The notes under the pieces are model-generated. The model did no database searches. It was not told where the DNA came from and worked only from the letters and a program-made list of their open reading frames with translations. Below, in pieces: positions 7,993 to 16,624 of a stretch of DNA of 64,000 nucleotides; position 1 is the first letter of the stretch, and every line of letters begins with the position of its first letter. The stretch is taken from contig NZ_JAUOEO010000001.1 in assembly GCF_030540825.1 (NCBI RefSeq), positions 283,001 through 347,000 on the forward strand, written 5' to 3'. The translations under genes were made by a program, and so were the position numbers. The stretch is from Flavivirga spongiicola (lineage in GTDB: Bacteria > Bacteroidota > Bacteroidia > Flavobacteriales > Flavobacteriaceae).

Positions 7993-9108
7993 ATGAAAGA
8001 AATTAAACGAAACATATTATTAAATCCAGGACCAGCTACAACTACAGATTCTGTAAAGTTGGCTCAGGCATGTCCAGATATTTGTCCAAGAGAGCAAGAA
8101 TTTGGTGATTTAATGGAATATTGTGCCACAGAAATTACAAGGTTTGTTGGAAACCCTAATGAATATACAACCGTGTTGTTTGGTGGTTCAGGAACGGCAA
8201 CAGTAGAAGCTATTTTAAACTCTGTAATACCAGATACCGGTAAAGTATTAATTATAGATAATGGCGCCTATGGAAAACGTATGTGTCAAATTACTAGTGT
8301 TTATAAAATACCAACCGTTGTTTTTGAATCGTCTTCCATAGAGCCCATAGATTTAAATGCATTAGAAGCTTTAATTGAAAGCACAGATGGATTAACGCAT
8401 TTGGCAATGATTCATCATGAAACCACGACTGGTTTATTAAACGATATTACTTCAGTTGGTGAAATCTGTAAAAGACATAACGTAAGTTTCATAGTAGATT
8501 CCATGAGTGGTTTTGCAGCCATTCCTGTAGATATGAAAGCTATGAATATTGATTATTTAGCAGCAAGTTCTAATAAAAATATTCAAGGGATGGCTGGTAT
8601 TGGATTTGCTATTTGTAATAAAGCTACTTTAGAAACTACAGCATCTATTCCTATGCGTAGCTTATATTTAAATTTATACGCCCAATACGTCTATTTTGAA
8701 AAAACCCATCAAACACGTTTTACACCACCAGTGCAAACCTTCTATGCTTTAAAACAAGCTATTGTTGAAACTTTAGAAGAAACTATTGAAGGTCGTTATG
8801 CGAGATACACAAAATCTTGGGAAACTTTAATAGCTGGTTTAGATGCATTAGGTTTAGAATATTTAATTGATAAAAAGTACCATTCAAAAATCATCACTTC
8901 TATTATAGAACCAAAAGTTGATGCCTATAATTTTAATGAAATGCATGATTATTTCTTTGAAAAAGGATTTACCATTTATCCTGGAAAAGTAAACAATTAT
9001 GATACTTTTAGAATTTCAAACATAGGACAAATTGATTATACAGACATAGAGGCATTCTTAAAAGTTTTAAAATCTTATCTTGTACAAATAAATTATTTGA
9101 ACAATTAA
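7993..9108 (+). CDS. phnW: 2-aminoethylphosphonate:pyruvate transaminase
   Basis: 371 aa PLP enzyme of the class V aminotransferase fold. It transfers the amino group of AEP to pyruvate, giving phosphonoacetaldehyde and alanine. Characteristic PhnW features are seen: N-terminal LLNPGPATTTDSVKLAQ...DICPRE, a GGSGTATVEA motif for PLP phosphate binding at 64-73, D169 in FIVDSMSGF, and the PLP lysine K195 in AASSNKNIQG. The length agrees with PhnW (about 365-370 aa). It is cytoplasmic, third in the operon, with the regulator gene 12 bp downstream. Confidence 0.95.
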   Translation: MKEIKRNILLNPGPATTTDSVKLAQACPDICPREQEFGDLMEYCATEITRFVGNPNEYTTVLFGGSGTATVEAILNSVIPDTGKVLIIDNGAYGKRMCQITSVYKIPTVVFESSSIEPIDLNALEALIESTDGLTHLAMIHHETTTGLLNDITSVGEICKRHNVSFIVDSMSGFAAIPVDMKAMNIDYLAASSNKNIQGMAGIGFAICNKATLETTASIPMRSLYLNLYAQYVYFEKTHQTRFTPPVQTFYALKQAIVETLEETIEGRYARYTKSWETLIAGLDALGLEYLIDKKYHSKIITSIIEPKVDAYNFNEMHDYFFEKGFTIYPGKVNNYDTFRISNIGQIDYTDIEAFLKVLKSYLVQINYLNN

Positions 9109-9120
9109 AATTTTAAAAAA

Positions 9121-9690
9121 ATGGAAGACATACTAGTAAACCTCGGAAAACAGCTAAAAAAAATACGTGTAAATAAGAGCTTGAGTTTAAAACAAGTCGC
9201 TGAAATGAGTGATGTTAGTATTGGATTAATTTCTAAAATTGAAAATTTTAGAACCACACCATCTCTTCCAGTATTATTAAAAATAATGCAGTCTTTACAG
9301 ATTGATTTATCAGAATTAAATTTAAGTTCGAATAATAAAGAATCTTATATTTTAATTAAAAAAGGTGAGGGAGAAATTGAAGAACGAGAAGATTCCAGAG
9401 GTCTAGAATATACATTTTTATTTTCCGATGGCATTTCTGAAAGTAACTTAAGAACTTATATTGTAAAAGTTAATAAAGATGTTTATCGTGAACCCATTTC
9501 AACAGATGCAACCGAACTTATATACGTTATCCAAGGATCAATAAATTACATTCTAAATGATGAATTGTTAATTCTGGGAGAAGGTGATGTCTTATTTTTT
9601 GATGGTTCAATTCCTCATGCCGTTCAAAATAAATACTCAACTACAGCTGTCATGCTAAAAATGTATTTTATAAAAAAAACACCATATTAA
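9121..9690 (+). CDS. XRE-family transcriptional regulator with C-terminal cupin
   Basis: 189 aa. An N-terminal helix-turn-helix at about residues 10-63 (IRVNKSLSLKQVAEMSDVSIGLISKIENFRTTPSLPVLLKI) is joined to a cupin_2 sensor domain at about 110-185 (ISTDATELIYVIQGSINYIL, GEGDVLFFDGSIPHAVQN). Proteins of this HTH-cupin type commonly sense a small catabolic substrate. It sits inside the AEP operon, 12 bp after phnW and 4 bp before the transporter, so it would report on its own operon. It is the best candidate to bind the symmetric TTATATTATAAGTAAA sites at 5132-5199. Ligand unknown; AEP or a pathway intermediate is likely. Confidence 0.9.
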   Translation: MEDILVNLGKQLKKIRVNKSLSLKQVAEMSDVSIGLISKIENFRTTPSLPVLLKIMQSLQIDLSELNLSSNNKESYILIKKGEGEIEEREDSRGLEYTFLFSDGISESNLRTYIVKVNKDVYREPISTDATELIYVIQGSINYILNDELLILGEGDVLFFDGSIPHAVQNKYSTTAVMLKMYFIKKTPY

Positions 9691-9694
9691 TTAT

Positions 9695-10975
9695 ATGAAT
9701 TTAAACGCTAAGCAAAAGTACTGGAGAAAGAGAATATTCATCTTAACATGGATGGCCTATGCCGGCTTTTATTTTGGAAGAAAAAACTTAGCTGTTACAT
9801 GGAGTTCCATGGAAGGCGATTTAGATTTAGATAACTCTGATTATGCTTCTATTATTTTTGTTTACAGTTTAATTTATACCATTGGACAGTTTTTAAATGG
9901 GTATTTATCCGATAAATTTGGACCTCGTAAAATTGTTAGTATTGGTTTGTTTTTAGCTGCCTTTGCTAACTTTTTTCTCGGCATGTCTTTTTCCGTTGGA
10001 ATTATTGTTTTCTTAATTGCTTTAAATGGTTATGGGCAATCAACTGGTTGGAGTGGCTTAATAAAAAACATGACCCCCTGGTTTAGAAGCAATGAGAGAG
10101 GTATCGTTATGTCATGGTGGTCAACCTGTTATGTTACCGGTGGATTTTTAGCTACTATTTTTGCGACCTATGTCGCTTTTGATATGGATTTTATGTCTGA
10201 TATGGGGTGGAAACGCGGATTCTTTTTTCCTTCCATTATTCTTTTAATAATTGCTTTTCTTTATTTATTATTCACAAGAAATAACCCTAAAGACATTGAT
10301 CTTCCAGTTATTATAGAAAATAAGTATCAAATAAATTCCGATGGTAAATCTGAAAGCTTAAAAATACTTAGTTTATTAATCAAAAATCAAGCCCTCTGGA
10401 TCTATTCAAGTTGTTATATGATTCTTAAAATGACTCGTTATGCCTTTCTTTTTTGGCTTCCAATATATCTTGAAAAGTCACTAAACTATAGTGTTAGTGA
10501 TGCTGGATACATATCATCTGTATATGAATTAATTGGTTTTTTCGGGGTTATACTAGCTGGCTATGCTTCAGATAGGTTATTTAATTCAAAAAGATTTAGT
10601 ACTGTATCTATAATGATGATTGGTTTAGCTGTTGTTTGCTTAATTCATCCTTATATGGTAGCGTTTGGTAAAACGGGTGTCATTTTAAGCATCGCTCTTA
10701 TAGGTATTGCTACTTATGGCCCCGATTCACTTATCTGTACAGCTGGCTCTATGGATGTTGGTGGAAAAAAAGGAGCAGGTATGGCCTCTGGGATTATTAA
10801 TGGCATGGGCTCAATTGGACAGATGTTTTCAGGTTTCATAGTTGTTGCCATTAATGAAGCTTTTGGTTGGGATAATCTTTTTTATTTCTTTGTAATCATG
10901 TCGTTAATAGGTGGAGGATTAGCTGCTTTGAAATGGAATTTTAAAAGCCCCCATTTTCATATAACAAATGAATGA
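9695..10975 (+). CDS. MFS transporter, organophosphate:phosphate antiporter (OPA) type, probable phosphonate uptake
   Basis: 426 aa, 12 predicted membrane helices. The N-terminus contains the OPA-family pattern FYFGRKNLAVTW and the MFS loop motif GYLSDKFGPRK between TM2 and TM3. The C-half has GYASDRLFNSKRF. OPA transporters (GlpT, UhpT, PhoT-like) exchange organic phosphates for inorganic phosphate. As last gene of the AEP operon, starting 4 bp after the regulator, it is most simply the inner-membrane importer of AEP or a related phosphonate. This fits that no ABC-type phnCDE genes are present. Substrate is inferred from context. Confidence 0.88.
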   Translation: MNLNAKQKYWRKRIFILTWMAYAGFYFGRKNLAVTWSSMEGDLDLDNSDYASIIFVYSLIYTIGQFLNGYLSDKFGPRKIVSIGLFLAAFANFFLGMSFSVGIIVFLIALNGYGQSTGWSGLIKNMTPWFRSNERGIVMSWWSTCYVTGGFLATIFATYVAFDMDFMSDMGWKRGFFFPSIILLIIAFLYLLFTRNNPKDIDLPVIIENKYQINSDGKSESLKILSLLIKNQALWIYSSCYMILKMTRYAFLFWLPIYLEKSLNYSVSDAGYISSVYELIGFFGVILAGYASDRLFNSKRFSTVSIMMIGLAVVCLIHPYMVAFGKTGVILSIALIGIATYGPDSLICTAGSMDVGGKKGAGMASGIINGMGSIGQMFSGFIVVAINEAFGWDNLFYFFVIMSLIGGGLAALKWNFKSPHFHITNE

Positions 10976-11316
10976 GCCGTTTTTTAGGAGGCCTTGAAAA
11001 AGAATTAATTAAAACATCTTTACATACCAACAATCCGTTTTGGCTTTTCTCTTTGTTGACGACTATAAGAAACTTGACTAAGAATAAAAGGTATTAACCC
11101 CAGGACAAGCCCTGGGTCTTGAAAATTGACTCAAGGATTGAGGTATTAAACCCGAGATCCCGCTAGATACCGAAGTAAGTTCGGCACATCAAGCGGAATT
11201 AACTCAACTAGCTGTTAGGCATTGCTTCGTTACTTTTCAAAACAGGGTTTTCCTGCCACGCAATATCCGTGGACTAATAAAAAAAGTGCTAAAAGCTTTT
11301 TAAGTGGATGATCATT
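10976..11316. other. convergent intergenic region with several palindromes
   Basis: 340 bp between the end of the AEP operon and the end of the MBL-fold gene, with no reading frame that looks real. Palindromes: CCCAGG-acaagc-CCTGGG at 11099-11116; an interrupted two-tier stem CCGCT...CCGAA-gtaag-TTCGG...AGCGG at 11160-11196; CCACG...CGTGG at 11256-11272. They resemble REP-like elements and may serve as convergent terminators for the two operons. Confidence 0.55.
11160..11196. repeat. REP-like two-tier palindrome
   Basis: Outer arms CCGCT (11160-11164) and AGCGG (11192-11196). Inner arms CCGAA (11170-11174) and TTCGG (11180-11184). The overall form is that of a bacterial interspersed palindrome in the 3' ends of two converging operons. 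Confidence 0.5.
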
Positions 11317-12612
11317 TTATTTTGAATAATATGGTCCAAATCTTTGTTTTACTGTTAATTTTATAGATTCGTCATTTAAAATGATGACTTCATATTTTTT
11401 CCCGTTAGGGTAAACCCTTACTACAATATGTCCGTGCATACTTTTATAGTTTTCCTTAAACCAAGGGCCATAGGTTACTATAGTTTCATCATGCATATCA
11501 GTAGCAAAAATGTCCCGTTTTTCAGCATTATTATCTTTATAAATGAGACGTTGATAAACTTCCTGCCCTGGATGGTCTGAACACCATGATTGTTGAATGA
11601 CAACTTTTGGATCTAAAGAATTTACAAAAAACTCATTGGTAGCATCTCTATTCCCATGGTGGTTTAGCGTAGTAACTTCTACTTTACCTACTGCTTTTGC
11701 TATAGGTGTTTCAACATCAAACCATTCCGGAAGACCAAACCCCTGCAATCCCGTATTATCGCCTCCAGTAAAATAATCGAAATCCCCATAGGATATTTTT
11801 AAGGCTAAACTCAAAGGGTTTTCATTATACTTGCCTTTATAAAATGAAATCATGTCTTCGGCGATAAAATATTCGAATGCTTCATTGCCCTTCCCTGTCC
11901 AGATTGTACCATTCGATTTTACATTTTGAATTTTAAATGAAGGGTATTTAGCTCCTTCTTTCAATAGTTTTATTTGAGAATCACTTCCCGTTTTTAATGC
12001 TTCAGCCAAAATTTTATTTTCTTCTATATAAGTTAGGTATTCCATAAAAGCATCATCTTTTGATAAGTATTCCTTTAAATCAAAAGGGAAATTATAATCG
12101 GGATAGTTACGGTCTATTATTTTACGAAAAGGCATTACTCTTCCTAATTCAACTAAACTACCATAATGATCTTCATGAAAATGAGATATGAGTGCATAAT
12201 CTATTTTTTGATCTTTGCTTTTTGGAATTATATTTTTAATATAGATGCCAAGCCATTGAGCTACAGATAATGAATCATTTGGTTTTTGAGAAATGGCCTT
12301 TAATGGTGCATATTTTTCTTCAAATGCATCTTTATCTAAACGACCTGCATCGAATAGCATAGTTGTACCATCAGGAAGTATAAAAAAAGTGGCATCTCCT
12401 CCCCCCGTATTAATATGATGGATATCAAAAAACCCTTTCTCCCATGGCTGAAACCCATTAATTATTGCCGGATTTTCTTTTGTTATTTTTTTATTTTGAT
12501 TGCAACTATAAAAAAATAATATAGTAAATGGGCATACTAAAAGCATTATCAAAGAAGTTTTTACCATCTTTCTGTGAATTAATTTTTGAATACTAATTTT
12601 AAAAGTGTTCAT
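11317..12612 (-). CDS. metallo-beta-lactamase-fold hydrolase, lipoprotein
   Basis: 431 aa. After a hydrophobic segment there is a lipobox ending at C37 (LFFYSC), so it is probably anchored in a membrane facing the periplasm or surface. The MBL zinc motif HxHxDH is intact (H144, H146, D148, H149 in SHFHEDHYG), and later ligands are plausible in GGDNTG and LNHHGNRD. The layout (INTGGGDATFFILPDGTTMLFDAG at the front) is that of ComEC-like or cyclase-like MBL hydrolases rather than of beta-lactamases. It starts 6 bp after the OPA transporter and is last in a locus with SusCD and GDPD. A role as phosphodiesterase or esterase on a glycerophospho- or phosphonolipid-derived substrate is inference. 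Confidence 0.8.
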   Translation of the reverse strand: MNTFKISIQKLIHRKMVKTSLIMLLVCPFTILFFYSCNQNKKITKENPAIINGFQPWEKGFFDIHHINTGGGDATFFILPDGTTMLFDAGRLDKDAFEEKYAPLKAISQKPNDSLSVAQWLGIYIKNIIPKSKDQKIDYALISHFHEDHYGSLVELGRVMPFRKIIDRNYPDYNFPFDLKEYLSKDDAFMEYLTYIEENKILAEALKTGSDSQIKLLKEGAKYPSFKIQNVKSNGTIWTGKGNEAFEYFIAEDMISFYKGKYNENPLSLALKISYGDFDYFTGGDNTGLQGFGLPEWFDVETPIAKAVGKVEVTTLNHHGNRDATNEFFVNSLDPKVVIQQSWCSDHPGQEVYQRLIYKDNNAEKRDIFATDMHDETIVTYGPWFKENYKSMHGHIVVRVYPNGKKYEVIILNDESIKLTVKQRFGPYYSK

Positions 12613-12618
12613 AATTTA

Positions 12619-13962
12619 TCAATCTCTAGATTTAGCATTCCATACAAACAAAGCGCAAATTAAAGAGAGTATTGCCGCTCCCAACCAAAATAATTTCACA
12701 GTTGAAAAATCATAGTTATCAACCCCATTAAGTGTTGTATGATTATCTCCTATAAGATATCCACTTACTATGTCTTGAATGCCAGCACCAATGTAACTAG
12801 CAATTCCGATTAGACCCAAAGCTGCTCCCGATGCTTTTTTTGAAGCTATATCTACTGCCATTAAACCTCCAACAAAAGTAATTAAAATTCCTATTGCAAA
12901 TCCAAACAATAACATACTAACCGTATCTACCCATGGATAACCATCTGGGTAAAATAGAAATAAGGAAATAGCTGTTACATTTAAAATACCCGCTATTAAT
13001 ACTGGTACATTACGACTTCCTTTAAAAAATTTATCTGAGATTATACCCGAAATAATAGTACCAATTATACCACTAACAGCACTTACAGAAACAATAGAAC
13101 TCGCTTCTAAAGTAGTATAGCCTTTTTGTGCTTCTAAATAGTAAATCCCCCAACTTTCTATACCATATCTACTTACATACATTAAGGCACTAGCTAGTGC
13201 TAAGATCCAGATATATGGATTCTTCAACACCTCCTTTTGTAACGTTCCTACCGATTTTTCTTTTGCTGAAATTGGAGCATGATCATTTTTATAATCGGCT
13301 ATGGGTGGTAAGCCTTTGCTTTCTGGAGAATCATGTAAGAATAGCGCAACTACGATTGCTCCTGCTAATCCTATTAGTCCTGCGCCCCAAAAGCCCCATT
13401 GCCAGCCTGAAATACTTACTATAAAGGCTACTACTATAAAGGTAATGGCTTTTCCTAGACCATGACTGGCACTCCAGATACCATAATAGGTCCCGCGTTC
13501 TTTGTTGCTAAACCATCGTGATAAGGACACTACACTTGGTGCTGCTCCCATGGATTGGAACCAACCGCTTACCCCCCATAAAGTAACAAACACCGTAAAG
13601 GAAGTTGTAAAGCCTAATGCTAAATTGATGAGAGCCGTCAATAGTAGGCCCGTTGTCATAAAACGGCAAATGTTGCTTCTATCTGCTAAAAAACCGTTTG
13701 TGAGTTTTCCTATGGCATAGGCAAAAAATAATGCTGAACCGATCATGCCTATTTCTGAATCGGTTAATATGCCTGAATCAACAATGGGCTTTTTTACCAC
13801 ACTTAGGCTTAATCTGCAAACATAAAACAAGCTATAGCCTATGGTGGCGGATATAAATACCGACCATCTTAAGCGTTTATAGTTTTTGTCTATTTTTTCC
13901 TGGTTTTCTATTTTTGGACCAAACGTAAGAGCTGTGTAGAAATTTGTTATCTTCTTAATCAT
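12619..13962 (-). CDS. MFS transporter of the OPA family (GlpT/UhpT-like)
   Basis: 447 aa with 12 predicted membrane helices. The conserved OPA N-terminus is visible (YSLFYVCRLSLSVVKKPIVDSG, LTDSEIGMIGSALFFAYAIGKLTNGFLADRSN), as is GWFQSMGAAPSVVSLSRWF, the region carrying the substrate-phosphate contact in GlpT. Family role: uptake of glycerol-3-phosphate or other organophosphates in exchange for phosphate. The upstream GDPD lipoprotein would make glycerol-3-phosphate, so GlpT-like import is the natural reading. It differs clearly from the other OPA protein in the AEP operon. A terminator-like hairpin lies between GDPD and this gene. Confidence 0.88.
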   Translation of the reverse strand: MIKKITNFYTALTFGPKIENQEKIDKNYKRLRWSVFISATIGYSLFYVCRLSLSVVKKPIVDSGILTDSEIGMIGSALFFAYAIGKLTNGFLADRSNICRFMTTGLLLTALINLALGFTTSFTVFVTLWGVSGWFQSMGAAPSVVSLSRWFSNKERGTYYGIWSASHGLGKAITFIVVAFIVSISGWQWGFWGAGLIGLAGAIVVALFLHDSPESKGLPPIADYKNDHAPISAKEKSVGTLQKEVLKNPYIWILALASALMYVSRYGIESWGIYYLEAQKGYTTLEASSIVSVSAVSGIIGTIISGIISDKFFKGSRNVPVLIAGILNVTAISLFLFYPDGYPWVDTVSMLLFGFAIGILITFVGGLMAVDIASKKASGAALGLIGIASYIGAGIQDIVSGYLIGDNHTTLNGVDNYDFSTVKLFWLGAAILSLICALFVWNAKSRD

Positions 13963-13985
13963 TCTTGTTATTCTTTAAAAATTTC

Positions 13986-14012
13986 AAAAAACACACAGCG
14001 ACTACCGCTGTG
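13986..14012 (-). terminator. intrinsic terminator/attenuator between GDPD and OPA transporter
   Basis: CACAGCG (13994-14000) and CGCTGTG (14006-14012) form a 7-bp stem with a 5-nt loop. On the minus strand it is followed by a run of T (13991 down to 13986). It would limit read-through from the SusCD-GDPD genes into the transporter-MBL pair. Confidence 0.65.
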
Positions 14013-14054
14013 CTTTTCAAACTAAACTCAATCAAACTATGATTAAAAAACTTT

Positions 14055-14999
14055 TTAATTATGTAAACCTTTAGCTCGTAAATATTCTAATAACAATGCT
14101 GGACGATCAGTTTGGATCATGTCTATATCATTATCAATATACCATTGATAAATGGTAGAATTGATAGCTGCCTTTTCATCATCATGGCCTTCATTAAAAT
14201 GTGGCCATAAGGAGTTTACCCAAATGCTAGATCCTGCTGCTCTGATATTTTTGAATTCTGACATTACCTCTTTAACAGCTCCTCCTTTCAAAACAAACTC
14301 AAAAGCTACAGGAGGTGTTTTCGATTCCAAATAGTCATCTATAATTTCCTTTGCATCTGGATTAGGAAGTACTATTATAGGCATGAAGTGAACCTTACCT
14401 AAATATGCTCCAAATTCTTTTTCTACTTCTTGTTTTCTTTTAACGCCTTTAATAATGACTTGGTCCTGAGTATTTGTTTGTTTTATAACCTCATAACATT
14501 TATCAAATATTTGGTAGCTTTTATCTAAATTGATTAGTATTTTTCCTTTAGCTAGTTCTAAAGCTTCTTGAAGTGTAGGTATTTTATGTTGCGTAGCAAC
14601 ACCTAAACCGTCTATTAAACGTATTGTTTTTAAGGAATCTAAAGTCCATTCTTTAACATACCCTTTACCGGTTGTTGTTCTCCCAATAGTATCATCATGC
14701 ATTAAAACTAGATGTCCATCTTTAGTTTCTCTGATATCAATCTCGACCATATCTACATCGATATCAATACACCTTTGTATAGCTTGTAATGAGTTTTCTG
14801 GCGCATTCCTCCAATCTCCTCTATGGGCTATAACAATTATGTCTTTATTTTTAGAGTTTTTTAAATTGGCTATTTTTTCTTGAATCGAAGGGAATAATTG
14901 CTGTTCTTGAATGTTTAAATCTTCTATTTTTTCCTTTACACTTTCTTTGCATGAAGAAAAGCTTAATATAAATAATAGGGGTACTATATAGGATTTCAT
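14055..14999 (-). CDS. glycerophosphodiester phosphodiesterase (GDPD), lipoprotein
   Basis: 314 aa. The signal peptide ends at lipobox Cys C17 (SFSSC). The GDPD TIM-barrel signature is complete: H59-R60-G61 (AHRGDWRNAPENS), E68, E86 and D88 (VEIDIRETKDG) and H101 (LMHDDTIGRTTTG). C-terminal IQTDRPALLLEYLRAKG is also typical. It hydrolyses glycerophosphodiesters, the deacylated head groups of phospholipids, to glycerol-3-phosphate and an alcohol. As a lipoprotein it would act in the periplasm or at the surface. It lies between SusD and the OPA transporter, giving a capture-cleave-import arrangement. A phosphonate ester of glycerol (glyceryl-AEP) is a conceivable extra substrate, given the neighbouring AEP genes; this is inference. 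Confidence 0.92.
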   Translation of the reverse strand: MKSYIVPLLFILSFSSCKESVKEKIEDLNIQEQQLFPSIQEKIANLKNSKNKDIIVIAHRGDWRNAPENSLQAIQRCIDIDVDMVEIDIRETKDGHLVLMHDDTIGRTTTGKGYVKEWTLDSLKTIRLIDGLGVATQHKIPTLQEALELAKGKILINLDKSYQIFDKCYEVIKQTNTQDQVIIKGVKRKQEVEKEFGAYLGKVHFMPIIVLPNPDAKEIIDDYLESKTPPVAFEFVLKGGAVKEVMSEFKNIRAAGSSIWVNSLWPHFNEGHDDEKAAINSTIYQWYIDNDIDMIQTDRPALLLEYLRAKGLHN

Positions 15000-15074
15000 A
15001 ACCTGACTTTTTAATTAAAAAAAATTAATGGCTTTATAAACTAATAATAAGGGTAATAAAATAAGTATAGAAAA

Positions 15075-15102
15075 CAAGAGGCTGATTTAAATCAACCCCT
15101 TG
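15075..15102 (-). terminator. probable terminator after SusD
   Basis: On the minus strand CAAGGGGTTGATTT pairs with AAATCAGCCTCTTG using two G-T wobbles, followed by TTTTCT. It is 46 bp past the SusD stop codon, where SusCD operons often carry a partial terminator that lowers expression of downstream genes. Confidence 0.55.
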
Positions 15103-15148
15103 CTCAAACTACTCAAAAAAACTAATTCAAAAAATTTACGAATAATAC

Positions 15149-16606
15149 TTAATACCCTGCATTTTGAGGTAATAAAGCAGGGTTTGTATCTATTTCATTC
15201 TGTGGTACAGGATAAAGTAGCTGATTTGCAGATACACTTAATGTTACTGGAATATTACTAGTTTCGGTAACGTGACCATTCATAACTTCTACTGCTCTAC
15301 CTGTTCTTACCAAGTCTGGCCATCTATGGTTTTCAAAAGCTAGCTCCCATCTTCTTTCATTTTCTATCGCTAATCTAAATTCGGCTTGATTAGTTATTGT
15401 AGCAGAAGTCAAATCGGCTAAACCGGCTCTATTTCTAATTTGATTTATCAAATCAAAAGCAGGTCCATCAGCTACATAACCTTGCTCATTTAAAGCTTCA
15501 GCGTGCATTAACAAAACATCAGCATACCTTAAAACAATAACATTAAGGTCACTATCTAAAGGTCCAGCAGTTTGTTCTACTAACTTTTTTGGATATAGTA
15601 TCCCTCCAAAATCACCAATATTTACATCACGACGTAAATCGGTAGGGTCATATGAATTCCAAAGATCAGCAGTAGGTCTGTTGCTACCGTTAGCACTACC
15701 ATTTACAACAAGAGCCCCACCACCGAATGGTGCAAATTGATTAGCAAAGACACTTCCTTCTCCTTCTCCACTTCCTTCTCCATTAACCTCAAAGGAACTT
15801 CCTTGCCCAGAAGTAAATTGTACTTCAAAAATTGATTCAGAATTATTTTCATTTCCTGAACCAAATATATCTGCATAATTTGGTACCAAATTATATCCTG
15901 TAACATTTCCTAGAGCCGATATAGCCTCTCCATAGTTTCCTAGTGTTAAATGCACCTTACCTAATAATGTATTTGCTGCACCTTTTGTTGCTTTGCCAAC
16001 AACACTTTGAGTACTTGGTAAGTTAGTTGCAGCATCTGTTAAATCATTAATAATTTGCGTATAAATAGTTGCTGCTGCATCTCTTCCATTTCCGAAAGCT
16101 TCAAAAGGATCGGACGTCTGAGTGGTCACTAATGGCACATCTCCAAAAATTCGTACCAAATTAAAATAACTCAACGCTCTAAGAAATTGGACTTCCCCTT
16201 TTCTAATTGTTTTAATCGAAGCGTCCATATCAATATTGTCTATATTATTTAATATGGCGTTACAGCGTTGAATACCATCATAACTATGTACCCAAGTGCT
16301 ACTTAATAATGAATTTGATGGTTGGACTGCGAAAAGATCCATATTGGTAATGGCTCCTCCTCTTTGTCCAACTGATGACGATTCTTCAGAATTATCTGAG
16401 CGTACTTCAAATAAATAAAAAAGACTCTCGCCAAATTGTCCTTGCTGCTGTAGAGCGTCATAAGCTCCATTTACGGCTGTTTCTACATCATTACTAGTAG
16501 TAAAAAACCCAGCCGCACTTGGTGTAGAAATAGGGGCCAAATCCAATTCATTACTACATGAAATGAATGAAAAGGCAACTATTATTATAATTAATATATT
16601 TTTCAT
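15149..16606 (-). CDS. SusD/RagB-like nutrient-binding outer-membrane lipoprotein
   Basis: 485 aa. Signal peptide with lipobox at SFISCSNELDL; the Cys-rich junction marks a surface lipoprotein. SusD-type TPR features are seen: FFTTSNDVETAVNGAYDALQ, AILNNIDNID, EVQFLRALSYFNLVRIFGDVPLV, ANTLLGKVHLTLGNYGEA, and C-terminal RYADVLLMHAEALNEQG...FDLINQIRNRAGL and NERRWELAFENHRWPDLVRTG. SusD caps the SusC pore and binds the substrate. It starts 18 bp after SusC on the same strand. The neighbours (GDPD, OPA transporter) suggest the ligand may be a phosphorylated compound rather than a plain glycan, but binding specificity cannot be read. Confidence 0.95.
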   Translation of the reverse strand: MKNILIIIIVAFSFISCSNELDLAPISTPSAAGFFTTSNDVETAVNGAYDALQQQGQFGESLFYLFEVRSDNSEESSSVGQRGGAITNMDLFAVQPSNSLLSSTWVHSYDGIQRCNAILNNIDNIDMDASIKTIRKGEVQFLRALSYFNLVRIFGDVPLVTTQTSDPFEAFGNGRDAAATIYTQIINDLTDAATNLPSTQSVVGKATKGAANTLLGKVHLTLGNYGEAISALGNVTGYNLVPNYADIFGSGNENNSESIFEVQFTSGQGSSFEVNGEGSGEGEGSVFANQFAPFGGGALVVNGSANGSNRPTADLWNSYDPTDLRRDVNIGDFGGILYPKKLVEQTAGPLDSDLNVIVLRYADVLLMHAEALNEQGYVADGPAFDLINQIRNRAGLADLTSATITNQAEFRLAIENERRWELAFENHRWPDLVRTGRAVEVMNGHVTETSNIPVTLSVSANQLLYPVPQNEIDTNPALLPQNAGY

Positions 16607-16624
16607 GATTCTGTTTTTTAATGA

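Noticed and set aside
3873..10975. C-P lyase (phnGHIJKL) or phnX phosphonatase system
   Set aside because: None of those genes is present. The enzymes seen are specific to the phosphonoacetate branch.
15703..15906. Open frames inside SusC, SusD and glycosidase genes on the other strand or frame
   Set aside because: They lie wholly within genes with clear protein families and have no independent support.
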